This document shows, piece after piece, positions 45,661 to 56,295 of a DNA stretch of 64,000 bases. Below the pieces are notes generated by a model, which worked only from the letters and a program-made list of their open reading frames with translations, searched no databases and had not been told where the DNA came from. Each line of letters opens with the position of its first letter. Within the stretch, counting starts at the first letter, position 1. The stretch comes from Lepidostoma basale (Eukaryota; Arthropoda; Insecta; Trichoptera; Lepidostomatidae), in assembly GCA_022606425.2 (NCBI GenBank), contig JAHDVF020000761.1:1-64000 (forward strand). Reading direction: 5' to 3'. The translations under genes were made by a program, and so were the position numbers.

Positions 45661-47340
45661 ATACTCAAAAGACTCAATATTCAAAATAAGCATAATAGTT
45701 TTTCGTGTCTTCATATTCCGCCATTGTATAAATAACTAAATAATTATATAAATAAATGAAAAATTCTTAAACTAGTTAAACAAAGTTACGAAAAAACGCG
45801 AATTATTAAAGAAAATTGAAGTGAAATTACACAAAACAATTGCAACTAAAAAACTAATTGATTGTAGATTAGTATGAATTAAAGAACTTCCAATTATTCA
45901 AGAATGGTCAATTTACGTGGGTTTCAAATAATCGTTTTGGAACCTAAAATCATTCGTATTCTATTGGTTTCCCTTCCCTGGTGTACGGTTTATTATAAGG
46001 GTTGAACGCAATGGCCGAACTAAGTTGTTAGCGGCGTGACGTCATCTAGAAATATATTACCGAACAAAGTTTGTTTCACATAATAGGAACAAGTTGAAGA
46101 AGTGAGTTTATAAGGCTTGCGTTATATAGCTTGAATCAAGGATGGTAACGTAGATTTCTAGGAAAATTTGACTTTGAAGTCGATTACACTCCCCCACCAA
46201 AAATTTTATTAACTCTTATAACTTGGTAACTTTAATATTAATAACTATTGAATTGGTTAACGACTCTTTTTACATGTACGAATTTCTCCTTTATAGCGTA
46301 TTTCTGTAAAGAAAAACGATATATGTACCCAAAAATCCGTGTTTGTGGCGACTTGAAAAAAATTAAGGAAGATATTTGTTTGCATTAATTCTTAATTAGG
46401 TAATATTCATAGAAGTTGATTAGAATAAAATAGTAACGTAATCTTTACTCTGTTCAACTTTCTTGAGTTCTTAGTATTTGAGTCATCAAACAAAAAAAGT
46501 ACTCGTAAATTGAAACTATTCCCCTTTTTTGTTTGTTTTATTACCCTAACGAAACCGGTTTGTAGTGTTTTAAAACAACATATAACGTAATAATAAAGAA
46601 ATAAATGTTTTAAAAATATCACACCATAAACAAATTGCTTCATATAAAAGTTTATGAAACTATTTAAAAAAAAGATGTGTATAACGCCTCTTGAAAACAG
46701 GCTTTCAATCAGATATAAGGATTAAATTTTTTTAAATAACGAAATTGTAGCCCTTTGGAATGAAATTGTCTAAAAATATTTTTTGAGATTTTTAAAATTC
46801 ATTTAGGACATCACGACACTCGAAAGTTCCGAAACTTTGAATTTCTCGTTATAAGAATTTGTAACTCTCCACACCAAGTCTTCCACCAAACGAATGCTAC
46901 GTTTCACGCAGTTTGAAAGAGACATTATAGAATACTATAAAACACGACTGGGAAGAATAAAAGCTAACATTACAGCAAGAAAACTCTATAAATACTCTAC
47001 GGAGCCTACTTGGAAATCTTTTCTCTTCGACTTAATCTTTATATTTCGTGAAAAGGTCGCGGCCAACTATCATTTAGATTATATATCTACACATGTATCT
47101 AATATTAGGACAAATATTTGACAAAGTTTTATACGGAGAAGACGTACAACATTTTATATTGCTATCAAGAATAAAACCCAGGTTTTATTCCTATGAGTTC
47201 TCCAACTTAATATCTTAGCAAAACGAGAAGAATGATGATTATATAAAAAATAGTAAATATGTAAAATACATATCAAATAATAAAACGCTTTTATATTACA
47301 CCACGGTATGGTTATTATAAATGATGACAACTAGTTTTAC
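45661..47340. other. AT-rich DNA, nothing recognised
   Basis: About 1.7 kb. The open frames (for example 46407-46643 minus and 46894-47121 plus) have no recognisable domain and ordinary AT-rich composition. Confidence 0.35.
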
Positions 47341-48060
47341 TTAGATCCAAGCTTCATCGGGGCAGTGTAGTATTTTTTTTTTATAATGCCTTATTGGTTA
47401 GTTATTATATTATTTTATACATATATATGTTTTAAGTTAAAATAGTCTAACCGCAAAGTGCGTGCTTATATGGAAAAAAAAGAATAATATTACGTATTCT
47501 GCACTACTTTAATTTGTTTTTCTAATAAATGACAAATGTTTGAATATAAAAAGGTTTTCATTTACAACTTTGTTGTATTGAACAAACATTTAAACAGAGA
47601 ATTGTTAAAAATATATCAAGATTGGATCTCTTTGGATATTGTATACTCGTATATTGAATTCAGAACGTCTACAAAAGAGACACCCAACCGATCTAATTAA
47701 GTTGAAATTGTCACCCACGAAGAAGCTCAAATTAAATTATTTTGAGGCGAGTTACTAGTCTTGAAATAAAAAAAGTTTTATTTCGAATATATTTATAAAT
47801 TCTGAATAAAAATTCAGTTACTGAAACTTTATGTAAAATTTTACTGTTTATTTTAAATTTGTAAATTACAAATTCTATTTTATTTAAATAACCAATCTAA
47901 TTTACATGTGCTCACCCTAATCAAATCTCATGGGTCCAACACGAATGTAAATCCATGTTGTCGCGTTAATCGTTAAATTAAAGAACATTTCACACCTTTA
48001 GCGTTACGATAAAAAAAGTAATTAATAAGAGTAATTAAAAAAACATCTAAAGTTCTTTGA
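47341..48060. other. AT-rich DNA with a half hairpin motif
   Basis: At 47345-47372 the minus strand gives CACUGCC, CCGAUGA, A, GCUUGG, matching the 5' half of the motif at 44533. The rest is unassigned. Confidence 0.35.
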
Positions 48061-48145
48061 AAACTAACTAACCATGAGGATGCTCTTTGGAGTGGTAGGC
48101 AGAGAGGATGGACCGTCATACTGTTCTATCCTGTCATAATATCAT
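48061..48145 (-). pseudogene. LINE 3' terminus interrupted by a SINE
   Basis: 'aactaactaaccatgagg', 'ggtaggcagagaggatgga' and 'tcctgtcataat' are the LINE terminus in reverse. The S1 SINE begins directly at its inner edge. Confidence 0.6.
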
Positions 48146-48370
48146 GACGACCTTCGTGGCAGAGTGCGTAGAGCTCTGACTGTTATGACAGTCAGAGCTC
48201 TATGCACTCTGCACCGAAGGTCCCGGGTTCGATTCACGGCGATGGCAGTGTGATTGTCTGGTGTAGAATTCAAGCGACAATAAAATGGCGAAAGATTAGG
48301 TACCTATGACATGTCGTGAGAATCAATAACATGGATTAAAATAAATGAATATAGTAAATGAGTTCCAGCG
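48146..48370 (+). repeat. S1 SINE with a palindromic tRNA-like head
   Basis: Head 'gacgaccttcgtggcagag' is followed by an inverted duplication: 48159-48183 and 48188-48212 are reverse complements with one mismatch around a TATG loop. Then come the B box GGTTCGATTCA, 'gtctggtgtagaattcaa' and 'gacaataaaatggcg'. Other S1 copies lack the inverted piece. Confidence 0.75.
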
Positions 48371-48463
48371 CCCTGTTATACTAGTATACAGAAAAAACTC
48401 TATTGCGCCTCTTATAATGATAAAAATAATATAATAAATAATAACAAAGGAAAAGGATCGCGT

Positions 48464-49126
48464 ATGGAATGTGGAAACCACAGAGCTATTAGTCTTTTGA
48501 GTGTCGTTGGTAAAGTCTATGGCAGAATTTTAATAGAAAGAGTAAGAAAATTGACGAGTGACAAAGTTTGGGATGTGCAAGGTGCCTTTATGAATGGCAG
48601 AGGATGTATGGATCAAATTTTTGGACTTCGTACATTGACAGAGAAGTTTCTGACCAAAAATCGCAAACTTTTCTGTGCATTTGTCGACTTACAAAAAGCA
48701 TATGATTACGTTAATAGAGAAAAGTTGTGGAAAATATTGTCTGAATATGGAATAAGTACAAAACTGATCACGGCCATTAAGTCACTATACACGGAAAGCA
48801 CTGCTAGTGTCAGAGTAAATGGAGATCTTACAGCCAGGTTTGATATCAATAAAGGTGTCAAACAAGGTTGCGTAATGTCCCCGTGGTTATTTAATCTGTA
48901 TATGGACAATTGTATGAGAGAGCTGAAAGGGTTGGATGTAGGTGCCAAAATGAGCGGAGTGTCAGTAAGCTGTCTCTTGTATGCGGATGATGCTGTTCTA
49001 CTTGCTGACAACGAGCATGAACTACAAGTCCTGGTGAATTGTATGTATGAGGTATGCATGCGAAATGATCTGATGATGAATGTTAATAAGTCCAAGGTAA
49101 TGATTTTGAAAAGGAAGAAACCATGA
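48464..49126 (+). pseudogene. LINE reverse transcriptase, partial
   Basis: 220 residues beginning just before the NHRAISLLSVVGKVYGRIL block (fingers). DVQGAFMNGRGCMDQIF lies at residues 37-53, motif A FVDLQKAYD at 73-81 (catalytic Asp75), motif B KQGCVMSPWLFNLYMD at 133-148, motif C LLYADDAVLLA at 171-181 (Asp175, Asp176), and NVNKSKVMI at 206-214. It synthesises cDNA at a nicked target in the intact element. The endonuclease domain is absent through truncation. A frameshift at an A-rich run near 49110 separates it from the next segment. The Met at 48464 is internal to the original protein. Confidence 0.9.
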
Positions 49127-49401
49127 CAGTCTGCAACATTAGCGTGAATGGTGAAAATTTGGAGCAAGTAGTTGAGTTCGTGTATTTAGGTAGTATGTTT
49201 ACAAGAGATGGGCGGGTGGAGAGGGATATTGAAAGAAGGGTTGGGGCAGGCAACAAAGTGAATGGTGCACTTAAAGTTGTCATCGCAAACAAAAACCTAT
49301 CCAAAAAGCTAGAATGGCAGTGCACAATGGTGTTCTTCTACCGACCCTTATGTATGGAAGCGAAGCATGGAACTGGCAAAGGAAGGATGAAAGTAGAATA
49401 A
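49123..49401 (+). pseudogene. LINE post-palm segment
   Basis: Follows the palm after a frameshift: VCNISVNGENLEQVVEFVYL, GSMFTRDGRVERDIERRVG, NKVNGALKVVIANKNLSKK. A second shift near 49310 leads into the YGSEAWNW frame. Confidence 0.85.
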
Positions 49402-49854
49402 ATGCAGTAGAAATGAGATCTCTTAGACGAATGTGTGGATATTCTGTGTATGATAGGTGTCGAATGAAAATATAAGAAGTGAATGCGGTGCGAATGATGG
49501 TGTCATGAACAAAATAATGAAAGGATCATTAAGATGGTTTGGACATATGGAAAGAATGAATGAAGAAAGAATGGTAAAAAAATTATGTTAATGATGTAAA
49601 TGGAACCAGAAATAGAGGAAGACCGAGGAAAACGTGGCACGATCAAATAATTCAAATATTGAATGTCGGCCATGTGAGGAGTCAGAGAAATCGACGCGCG
49701 TGCATGACACGATGTATGAATGTTGAGGAAGCGAGAGAAATATGTCAGGATAGAAAGGTGTGGCAGTCCATTCTTTCTGCCTACCCCTTCGGGGAGACGG
49801 CGTGATGGTTAGTTAGTTAGTTAGTTAATAAATAATAACAATTTATAGTGCCGT

Positions 49855-50220
49855 TTTCGTGGGTAACTTACTTCAAGGACGCTTAAAATGCGATTCTTCT
49901 ACATTAACACACCGTGACATGAACGGTCGTCGATTGTTCCGACTTCGAATATGGGCGCTTTTTATTAATTGATTAATTTCGTCATGCCATGTCTTCCTTG
50001 GCCTTTCTCGACTTCTTTAACCATTCACACCACTTGTATATATATTTTTAACCATTGAACACTTTTCTATTTGTTCAATATTTACAAACCATCTTAGTGA
50101 CCATTTCTTGCTGTGTTCGGTATTTTATCATACTCGTACATTGTGTTTTCGCGCCTTCTTCTCAGCGATCTCATTGCTACGTCACTTATCATACTTTCAT
50201 TCGTCTTCTGTTAACATATA
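49855..50220 (-). pseudogene. LINE C-terminal fragment, diverged subfamily
   Basis: Minus strand: 'atggtttgtaaatattgaac' (RWFVNIE), 'ggccaaggaagacatggcatg' region (RPRKTWHD), 'cgaagtcggaacaatcgacg' (RSRNNRR). The part at 49850-49880 ('ttttcgtgggtaacttactt') resembles the start of the block at 56300 and 58545. Confidence 0.65.
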
Positions 50221-51275
50221 GAACATGTTTTTTCTTTGTATTCCCGGTTGTGAATAACTCTAAATTCACTTCTATATACCATTTAAAAGCATACAGTTTT
50301 TTCTTAAATCTAGGCATTATGTGTTTACGTACTACACGATGCGTCATACAAACGACAACTTTAGCAATATTTCTCCTCCCCCCTTTATGTGGAAGATTTT
50401 ATCTGTGAGGGCACAGATGGAACAAATAATGATTCATAAAAAAGCGGCAGCACACGTGAATTCCCTTAAAATACGAAGGGTAGACCACGTTCTTAACTTA
50501 ATACTCTAACATCGATGTCATGGAGGACTTTTATTAGTGTCAAAACTGTCATATGAACATCAGTACGCAGTAACACCCTTAAAAAAGCACAATCTGTAAA
50601 AAATACTATGTTTAGTTCAATTACGCACTTTTTATTTATAAACAATAATATTAGATTTTTTTATGGTGGTGTAAAACTTTTGAACATTTTAAAGACAAAT
50701 TAACTCAAAAGTGGAAAAAACGGCGTTTTAATTCATAAAAAAATCATTTTAAATATTAATGTGGTTATTTTTCAAATGAATATTATATAGTAAACCAATA
50801 ATTTATAATAAGCTTATTGTGACGAATTAATTGACCACTATAAATTCAACAGAATCGAAGATATTAGCGTTTTGATGGAAGCCTTGGTGTGATGTTTGCG
50901 ATAACAGTTATTCGATAAAATAATCCATCGTTAAATTATTATCTATGGCACACCGAAATAGGTCACTAATACTTGCTAATCTCCTAGGATTTTATCAATG
51001 AAAACAATAATAATAGGAAATATAACCCGTTTAATATCAGCATTAGCAAATACAATATTCTGCATATGAAAATAAAAACGAATGTTTAAATTTAAATCAG
51101 GAATGTTTTTTGAATTCTTTGAAATTGAAATATGGGCTTCAATATCCATACAATTAAATTTCTTAAAGAACAATGTATTTGAAGCTTGTGATTGTGTTGT
51201 TTTTTTAAGATTATAATTTATTTATTTTTTATGCATAGTTGGAGAAGTGTTATTTTGACATTATTATAAATGTCT
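50221..51275. other. AT-rich DNA, nothing recognised
   Basis: No supported gene. A trace of the 'caaaagtggaaaaaacgg' hairpin family is at about 50705-50745. Confidence 0.35.
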
Positions 51276-51285
51276 TATTATATCA

Positions 51286-51761
51286 CGACCCTTATGTATG
51301 GAAGCGAAGCATGAAACTGGCAAAAGTAGGATGAAAGTCGAATAAATGCAGTAGAAATGAGATCTCTTAGACGAATGTGTAATACTATGTTTATGATAGA
51401 GTGTCGAATGAAAATATAAGAAGTGAATGCGGTGCGAATGATGATGTTATGAACAAAATAATTAAAGGATCATTAAGATGGTTTGGACATATGGAAAGAA
51501 AGAATGAAGAAAGAATGGTAAAAAAATGATATGTTAACGATGTTAATGGAACCAGAAATAGAGGAAGACCGAGGAAAACGTGGCACGATCAAATTAATCA
51601 AATATTGAATGTGAGGAGTCAGGGAAATTGACGCGCGTGCATGACACGATGTATGAATGTTGAGGAAGCGAGAGAAATATATCAGGAAAGAAAAGTGTGG
51701 CAGTCCATTATTTCTGCCTACCCCTTCGGGGAGACGGCGTGACGGTTAGTTAGTTAGTTAG
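51286..51761 (+). mobile_element. TTAG-tail LINE, 5'-truncated, with 11-bp TSD
   Basis: Flanked by TTATTATATCA (51275-51285 and 51762-51772). Starts at TLMYGSEA, ends 'gacggttagttagttagtta'. Frames are interrupted, for example a TGA in the KKLYVND region near 51526 and a deletion in the NVGHVRS region. Confidence 0.9.
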
Positions 51762-51772
51762 TTATTATATCA

Positions 51773-52495
51773 TTTTCTTTATAAAAAATACAAAATAAGT
51801 TTCATATTAACAAATTTAATAATTTGAATAGGAAAAATTATAAAAATCATAAGTAAATCTTTAAACAACGTTAATAATGACACGTTGAAATTTGTTTATT
51901 ACTTATGTTTTTTTGTTCATAAAGTTAACTTGGACTTGACTTGGAACTTCTAGCTTACAGAGGTTCAGCTCATGTGGCTATTCCTCTTACGTCTGATGAG
52001 AACATTATTGGAAGGTGATTTGGTGGGCTATAAATCTATTAGGAATATGGAAGAAAAAAAAATAGATTTACTTTTTCTTCGTAACACTTCTCTCAACTGA
52101 TTTGCTTCTACGAATGTAGTTCTATAATGCCTATTTACAATTATCTTAATGTTTTTACAATACATGTTCAGCTATCTCTATTTCAAATAACATTTATTTG
52201 TATTATCCTACACCTTACAACGAAATTTAATTTTTACAAGACTGTACACATTCTAATTATCGTCTTTAAATGGCAAACATGGTTTGAAGTTTCGACTCTA
52301 GAATTCCAATAACAACATATTAACGATCCAAATAGCACCGCAGAGTCTAGTATAATCAGTTTCTCCGCCCACGTGCAAATATTACTTTTTTGTAGTAAGT
52401 TTCTTTCTTATTCCCAAGTAGATCGATAGCTCAGTTGTAATATGCGAGGTCTCTCAATAAGTTGATATTTATATAATATTTGCAAATATTGTTTC
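51773..52495. other. AT-rich DNA, nothing recognised
   Basis: No supported feature. Confidence 0.35.
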
Positions 52496-52499
52496 TTGA

Positions 52500-52610
52500 G
52501 TAAGGATGTAAAACTCGAAATTTTAATGATAAATACGAATGATAACGTCTGTTTCGTTGAAGTTTTATTATGTTTTTTTAGAATGACATGTTTTACCTCT
52601 AAGGCATCAT
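52500..52610. repeat. Family W fragment
   Basis: 'ggatgtaaaactcgaaattt', 'tacgaatgataacgtctgtt', 'agaatgacatgttttacctc' and 'taaggcatcatt' follow the W order. Confidence 0.55.
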
Positions 52611-52667
52611 TAAATGAATAAAATAAGAATTCAATTAAATGAATAAAATAAGAATTCAATTAAATGA
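52611..52667. repeat. 25-bp tandem duplication
   Basis: The unit TAAATGAATAAAATAAGAAT plus TCAAT occurs twice, followed by a partial third copy. Confidence 0.85.
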
Positions 52668-52674
52668 ATAAATT

Positions 52675-52845
52675 AAGTAATTTGTATTAACACCACAGTA
52701 ATTTGTATTAACACCCCGCCGGAGCTTCGTCAGGGTGAGTGAATAAACTCAGTTTATTCTCTCACCCTAAGGAAGCTCCGGCGGGAGCGAAACCGGTTGG
52801 TGTTACCAAATAAAGTGGTGTTAATACAAATTACTAAAAGTGAAT
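52675..52845. mobile_element. Hairpin element with hammerhead-like core, 'ACCGGT/TTGGTG' type
   Basis: Left arm 'aatttgtattaacaccccg' and right arm 'ggtgttaatacaaattac' are inverted, and the centre is 'gtgagtgaataaactcag' with its complement. Plus strand: CACC (52763-52766), CTAAGGA (52767-52773), A, GCTCC-GGCG-GGAGC, GAAA (52789-52792), ACCGGT, T (52798), GGTG (52799-52802). The left arm on the minus strand preserves CUGACGA but lacks the GAAA box through a small deletion. Confidence 0.65.
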
Positions 52846-52919
52846 TATTATTTTATGTAATAATGTCACACCACAAATTAAGTGCTTCATACGAAATATT
52901 ATTAAATGATATCGGACTA

Positions 52920-53220
52920 TTGATAATGCCTTAGAAGGGCGAAACATGTCATTCAATTTTAAGTATAATGAAATCCCTAAAAGGCAAATGTTTTCATTCT
53001 TTTTTTTTAAATAAAAAATACTAACATCAAGGATTTATATCAATGATATTAAAATTTATTTTACAATCTTCAATGTGAGCAGAAAATAGATCATTATTAT
53101 GAAGAAGGAACCTGGTCGTGTCCAGGCTTGAACCCATGACCCTGGATCAGGAGATAGCGTTCTATCCCCTAGACCACCACCCAGCTAATTATTTAATATG
53201 GCGTTTTAAATCACTGTTCA
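52920..53220 (-). mobile_element. Composite W plus tRNA-like module (S2), copy 2
   Basis: W-type stem-loop 'atgccttagaagggcgaaac' at 52928, then, on the minus strand, the S2 module (complement of 'ggtggtggtctaggggatag' near 53180 and of 'tgggttcaagcctggacac' near 53130), then 'ttaaaacgccatatta' at the far end. The order equals that at 29725-30110. Confidence 0.6.
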
Positions 53221-53685
53221 AGAAACATAAATAATGTCATAATTCTTATCACGGTGGAAAAATAATTTTGAGAGCGTCGTTTTAGGACAGGATATTAGTC
53301 AAAAATGAACGAAACCTATTAAGTTTTTAGGAAAAGCAAAAAAAAACTGTTGACGGCTGCGTGACGTAGCTTCTGGCCCCTGGCACGGCTATCCGTGAGG
53401 ATTACACATACGTACCGTGTTTACAGCGCGGTACAATACAAACAGTACATTTTTATATCTGGATCGCTAAATTGGCAAAAACGCTGCCAAAATGTAAATA
53501 TTTTTTGACGAAAGTGATCTGTTTCCATCCGTTTCAATGTACGCTCTCTAATTGGTCGTTGATTTTATCGAGCTCCGGGGTATTGTAACTTAATATGTAT
53601 AATGGCACATCGAACAGAATCACCATTCTCTTTAAATTAATAAATTACAGTATCGGTTTTCAATACAATATATTGAATATTTAAT
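53221..53685. other. Spacer with GC-richer patch
   Basis: 53350-53480 ('gacggctgcgtgacgtagc', 'ctggcacggctatccgtga') differs in composition and looks like part of a repeat. Family unknown. Confidence 0.3.
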
Positions 53686-53689
53686 GCCA

Positions 53690-53860
53690 TGGAATGGATT
53701 TGAATATTAAAAACAATTAATATCTAATGATTACATAATACAATAGAACGACGAAATTTTTATGAATAAAAACTTAAATAATTTTTCTAGACATGTTTCG
53801 AAGGTTTTTTTTAACTTTCGTCATCGGGAGATTGATATATGAAGATTGATTCAGCACAGC
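53690..53860 (-). repeat. Fragment of the 'CCGATGA' hairpin family
   Basis: Minus strand gives CCCGAUGA, C, a stem remnant with A-rich loop, CCUUC, GAAA, ACAUGU, C, UAGAAAAAUU. Matches the arms at 1753-1811 and 13925-13980. Confidence 0.5.
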
Positions 53861-53954
53861 ATTGCAAAATATAATAAAAATTCTATATTTAGCTAGATTA
53901 TCACATGCACAATAGCTATAAGACTTCCTTATATATTTGTCTGTAACTTCATAT

Positions 53955-54357
53955 ATATTTTTTATAAGGATTAATTGTATTTCAATAGAGACGAAGATGT
54001 AAATTGTTTTCTGGGAACAGAATATGGTGGTCGAGGCGCTTATAGGACTTATAACCTGTTATTGGTTGAGTTAAGCGATCGCTTTTATGTTAACAACATT
54101 CCCCATTCCGCCCTTCTTACGACCACCACGTCTGACAACTTTTTGGAAGATGTATATATGCTACAATGTTGAGGAACACTTCACATTTTTAAGTTCAATC
54201 TACATTAGCGCCATCAATTAAGATTGGGTGTAAGGATTAAGAAGAAATCTTTATTGATGCACTCGCAACGCCTTGACCACCATATTCAGTTTCCAGAAAA
54301 TAATTTACTACATCTTTGTCACTATTGAGTTACAATTGATCCTTATAAAAAAATATT
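53955..54357. mobile_element. MITE with about 80-bp terminal inverted repeats
   Basis: Left end 'tttttataaggattaattg' through 'gaatatggtggtcgaggcg' is inverted at the right end ('cgccttgaccaccatattc' to 'caattgatccttataaaaa'). The TSD is obscured by AT-rich palindromic flanks. A second copy, interrupted by a SINE, lies at 15315-15690. No coding capacity. Confidence 0.75.
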
Positions 54358-54630
54358 TTACCCGCAATGGGTAAAATCCAGTATTTGCCTACAAGTTCAT
54401 TCAAACTGTTCATATTAATTATTTTGTGGTCGTTTGTGATCACTTACACTCACACAACATACTAATATTTAAGACCACTTGATTATTATTCATGATTTGT
54501 ACGTAAGTTATACACATTTTAAATATTTTTATTATTATTTTTTATTCATTCGATTTAATATGGGAGTATCGTGAGAGGACTCTCATTATACCCCACTGTT
54601 TATGACATGAGTTATATGTCTGACACTATT
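54358..54630. other. AT-rich spacer
   Basis: Nothing recognised. Confidence 0.3.
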
Positions 54631-54635
54631 TATGA

Positions 54636-54890
54636 CTAGCTGACCCGGCAACGCTTCGCTTTTGCTAAATTCGAGTACATAAATAAACCCAATATATATT
54701 CAACAAATACAATTAAAGTTCAATAACAATTCGTTTATTTATTGGATTAAATGCCATGTGTATGGATGCATAAAAGTGTGTCTATATCTTTAAAACAAAG
54801 TTTCAATCCAAGCAAACTCGCTGTGAATTATAAACTTTAACATATTACTAATGTAATTGAAAAAACTATTTTTTGAATATTTTATATGAA
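54636..54890. repeat. Repeat beginning 'agctgacccggcaacg'
   Basis: The string 'ctagctgacccggcaacgct' is the start of a repeat I associate with arthropod genomes. It may extend into the block array that follows and may be linked to the 'gccttttatttatatagata' segment at 60492. The element class is not certain. Confidence 0.4.
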
Positions 54891-54899
54891 ATTTAATAA

Positions 54900-55440
54900 T
54901 CAAATAAACAATATTATATCACATTTGCAGAAAACATTCATTATATTAAAGAAACAAAACTCTTGATTTTGTTGTCCATGAAATTCACATCAGAGCCAAT
55001 AAAGTAAGTTTCTACGATCGTGATTTCGGCACTGCGAGTCCGCTGGCGTGGAATAGTAATATAGATGATAATACTACATAAGCCTCCCTTCCCGACTTCC
55101 ACAACTGTATCCCTCGCCGCTCTGCGCCATTGTTTGTGTAGCTGTTTCTCTTTCGCCACTCCAGGCCAGAAGATCTTATAACCCGTTGTCCTTGCTTTAT
55201 GACCGATCCCATTCCATTTAAACATTAGTCGCTGCATCGGCAACTTTGGTCCGATCCTTGATTCATCAATTTTGGGCCCTGGAATTAAAAAAAAAAAAAT
55301 TTGAATTGCCATAAGGCGGACACCGAAGAGACGCATAAGGCAAAATTTAAATTTCTATACAATGAATGAATTACAACTGTTTTTCACTTGTTTGCTGAAG
55401 ATATTCTTCATATAAAAGGCAGTTCATGCTATATGCATAA
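54900..55440 (-). repeat. Block Q plus block P, minus strand, with a 131-codon frame
   Basis: Minus-strand frame 54941-55336 joins two modules that recur separately. The P part (from an acceptor-like 'tttaattccag' at 55279) has GIGHKARTTGYKIFWPGVAK; the Q part has EITIVETYFIGSDVNFMDNK. P recurs at about 58020-58250 and 59035-59180, Q at 56296-56830 and 58545-59030 in the opposite orientation. I do not recognise the protein. The recurrence with conserved reading frame suggests remnants of a duplicated gene or a coding repeat. Confidence 0.5.
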
Positions 55441-55477
55441 TAATAATAATAATAATTAGGCTAATTTGTCAAATTAA

Positions 55478-56093
55478 CTAACTAACTAACTAACCATCCC
55501 GCCGTCTCCCCGAAAGTGTAAGCAGAGAGAATGGACTGTCACACTTTTACTGATGCGGCACTCCATCCTTCTTTTTTCGCCCCGCGGGAGACGCGGTGTG
55601 ATGGGTTGCGAACCTCATCGCCACCAATAGGCATCTCCCGCGCACACTTCGATCTTCCAACATCCAAAAAATAAATCTAAAACAAATAATATAAAATACA
55701 ATGATATAAAATAAAATAACAAAATAAAAATAATTTAACACAAACTGTTCTTTTTAGACGGTGCACATATTGTCTATTTAATTTATAATATGTTCCACGT
55801 ATCCACTGTTTTTTAATTTAGCACATAATGTAATAACACATAATGTTTTTTCGATGTTGCACATGTTGACTTGGACGATCCGGACATTTGTGTTTATTTA
55901 ATTTATGTTACACGTATCCACCATTTTTTAAATTATCTGTAGTAAGGCACTTAACCAGCAAGAACTTGAAAATAATATTGAAGAAATGATTCAAATTGTC
56001 ATTGGAACAAATGAAAAATTTATTTCTAAACCTGTCAAAATTCTTTACAAAAACGATAAAACTAATAAAACCTTTTAATCTGATTAATTTGAT
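55478..56093 (-). mobile_element. Family M non-autonomous element, copy 3, with 16-bp TSD
   Basis: Bounded by TAATTTGTCAAATTAA (55462-55477 and 56094-56109), giving an exact 616-bp element. The 3' end has CTAA repeats and the LINE-like terminus ('cgccgtctccccgaaagtg'), followed by the M body with 'ccccgcgggagacgcggtg', two tandem units and a 5' end near 'aaccttttaatctgatt'. The 64-codon frame inside is not convincing. Confidence 0.88.
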
Positions 56094-56129
56094 TAATTTG
56101 TCAAATTAATTAAACTAATCAGATTTTAA

Positions 56130-56295
56130 AGGTTGGTCATGTTAGAAGTCGGAGGAATCGACATGTGTGTATGACTCGTTGTATGAATGTGGAGGAAGCT
56201 AGAGAGGTTTGCCAGGATAGAGTAGTGTTATGGTCCATTCTCTCTGCCTACCCCTGTGGGGAAACGGCGTGATGGTTTGTTTGTTTGTTTAATTT
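56130..56295 (+). pseudogene. LINE 3' end with (GTTT)n tail
   Basis: 'ggttggtcatgttagaagtc' (VGHVRSR), 'gacatgtgtgtatgactcg' (RHVCMTR), 'gaggaagctagagaggtttg' (EEAREVC), 'ggaaacggcgtgatggtttg' and GTTT repeats. It defines the TTTG-tailed subfamily also seen at 1235-1670. Confidence 0.75.

Larger units (their letters stand above)
48448..49825 (+). mobile_element. TTAG-tail LINE, longest copy, with 16-bp TSD
   Basis: Flanked by TAATAAATAATAACAA (48432-48447 and 49826-49841). 5'-truncated within the reverse transcriptase; 3' end 'gacggcgtgatgg' plus (TTAG)n. Coding is spread over at least four frames: 48464-49126 (palm), 49123-49401 (thumb boundary), then about 49310-49460 and 49490-49800 (C-terminus). 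The perfect TSD and mostly intact motifs point to a relatively recent insertion of an already defective copy, or to fast decay at homopolymers. Confidence 0.93.

Noticed and set aside
46894..47121. 75-codon frame with many charged residues
   Set aside because: No recognised domain, no counterpart elsewhere in the window, no splice or promoter context; compatible with chance.
48706..49167. 153-codon minus-strand frame
   Set aside because: Antisense to the LINE reverse transcriptase at 48464-49126.
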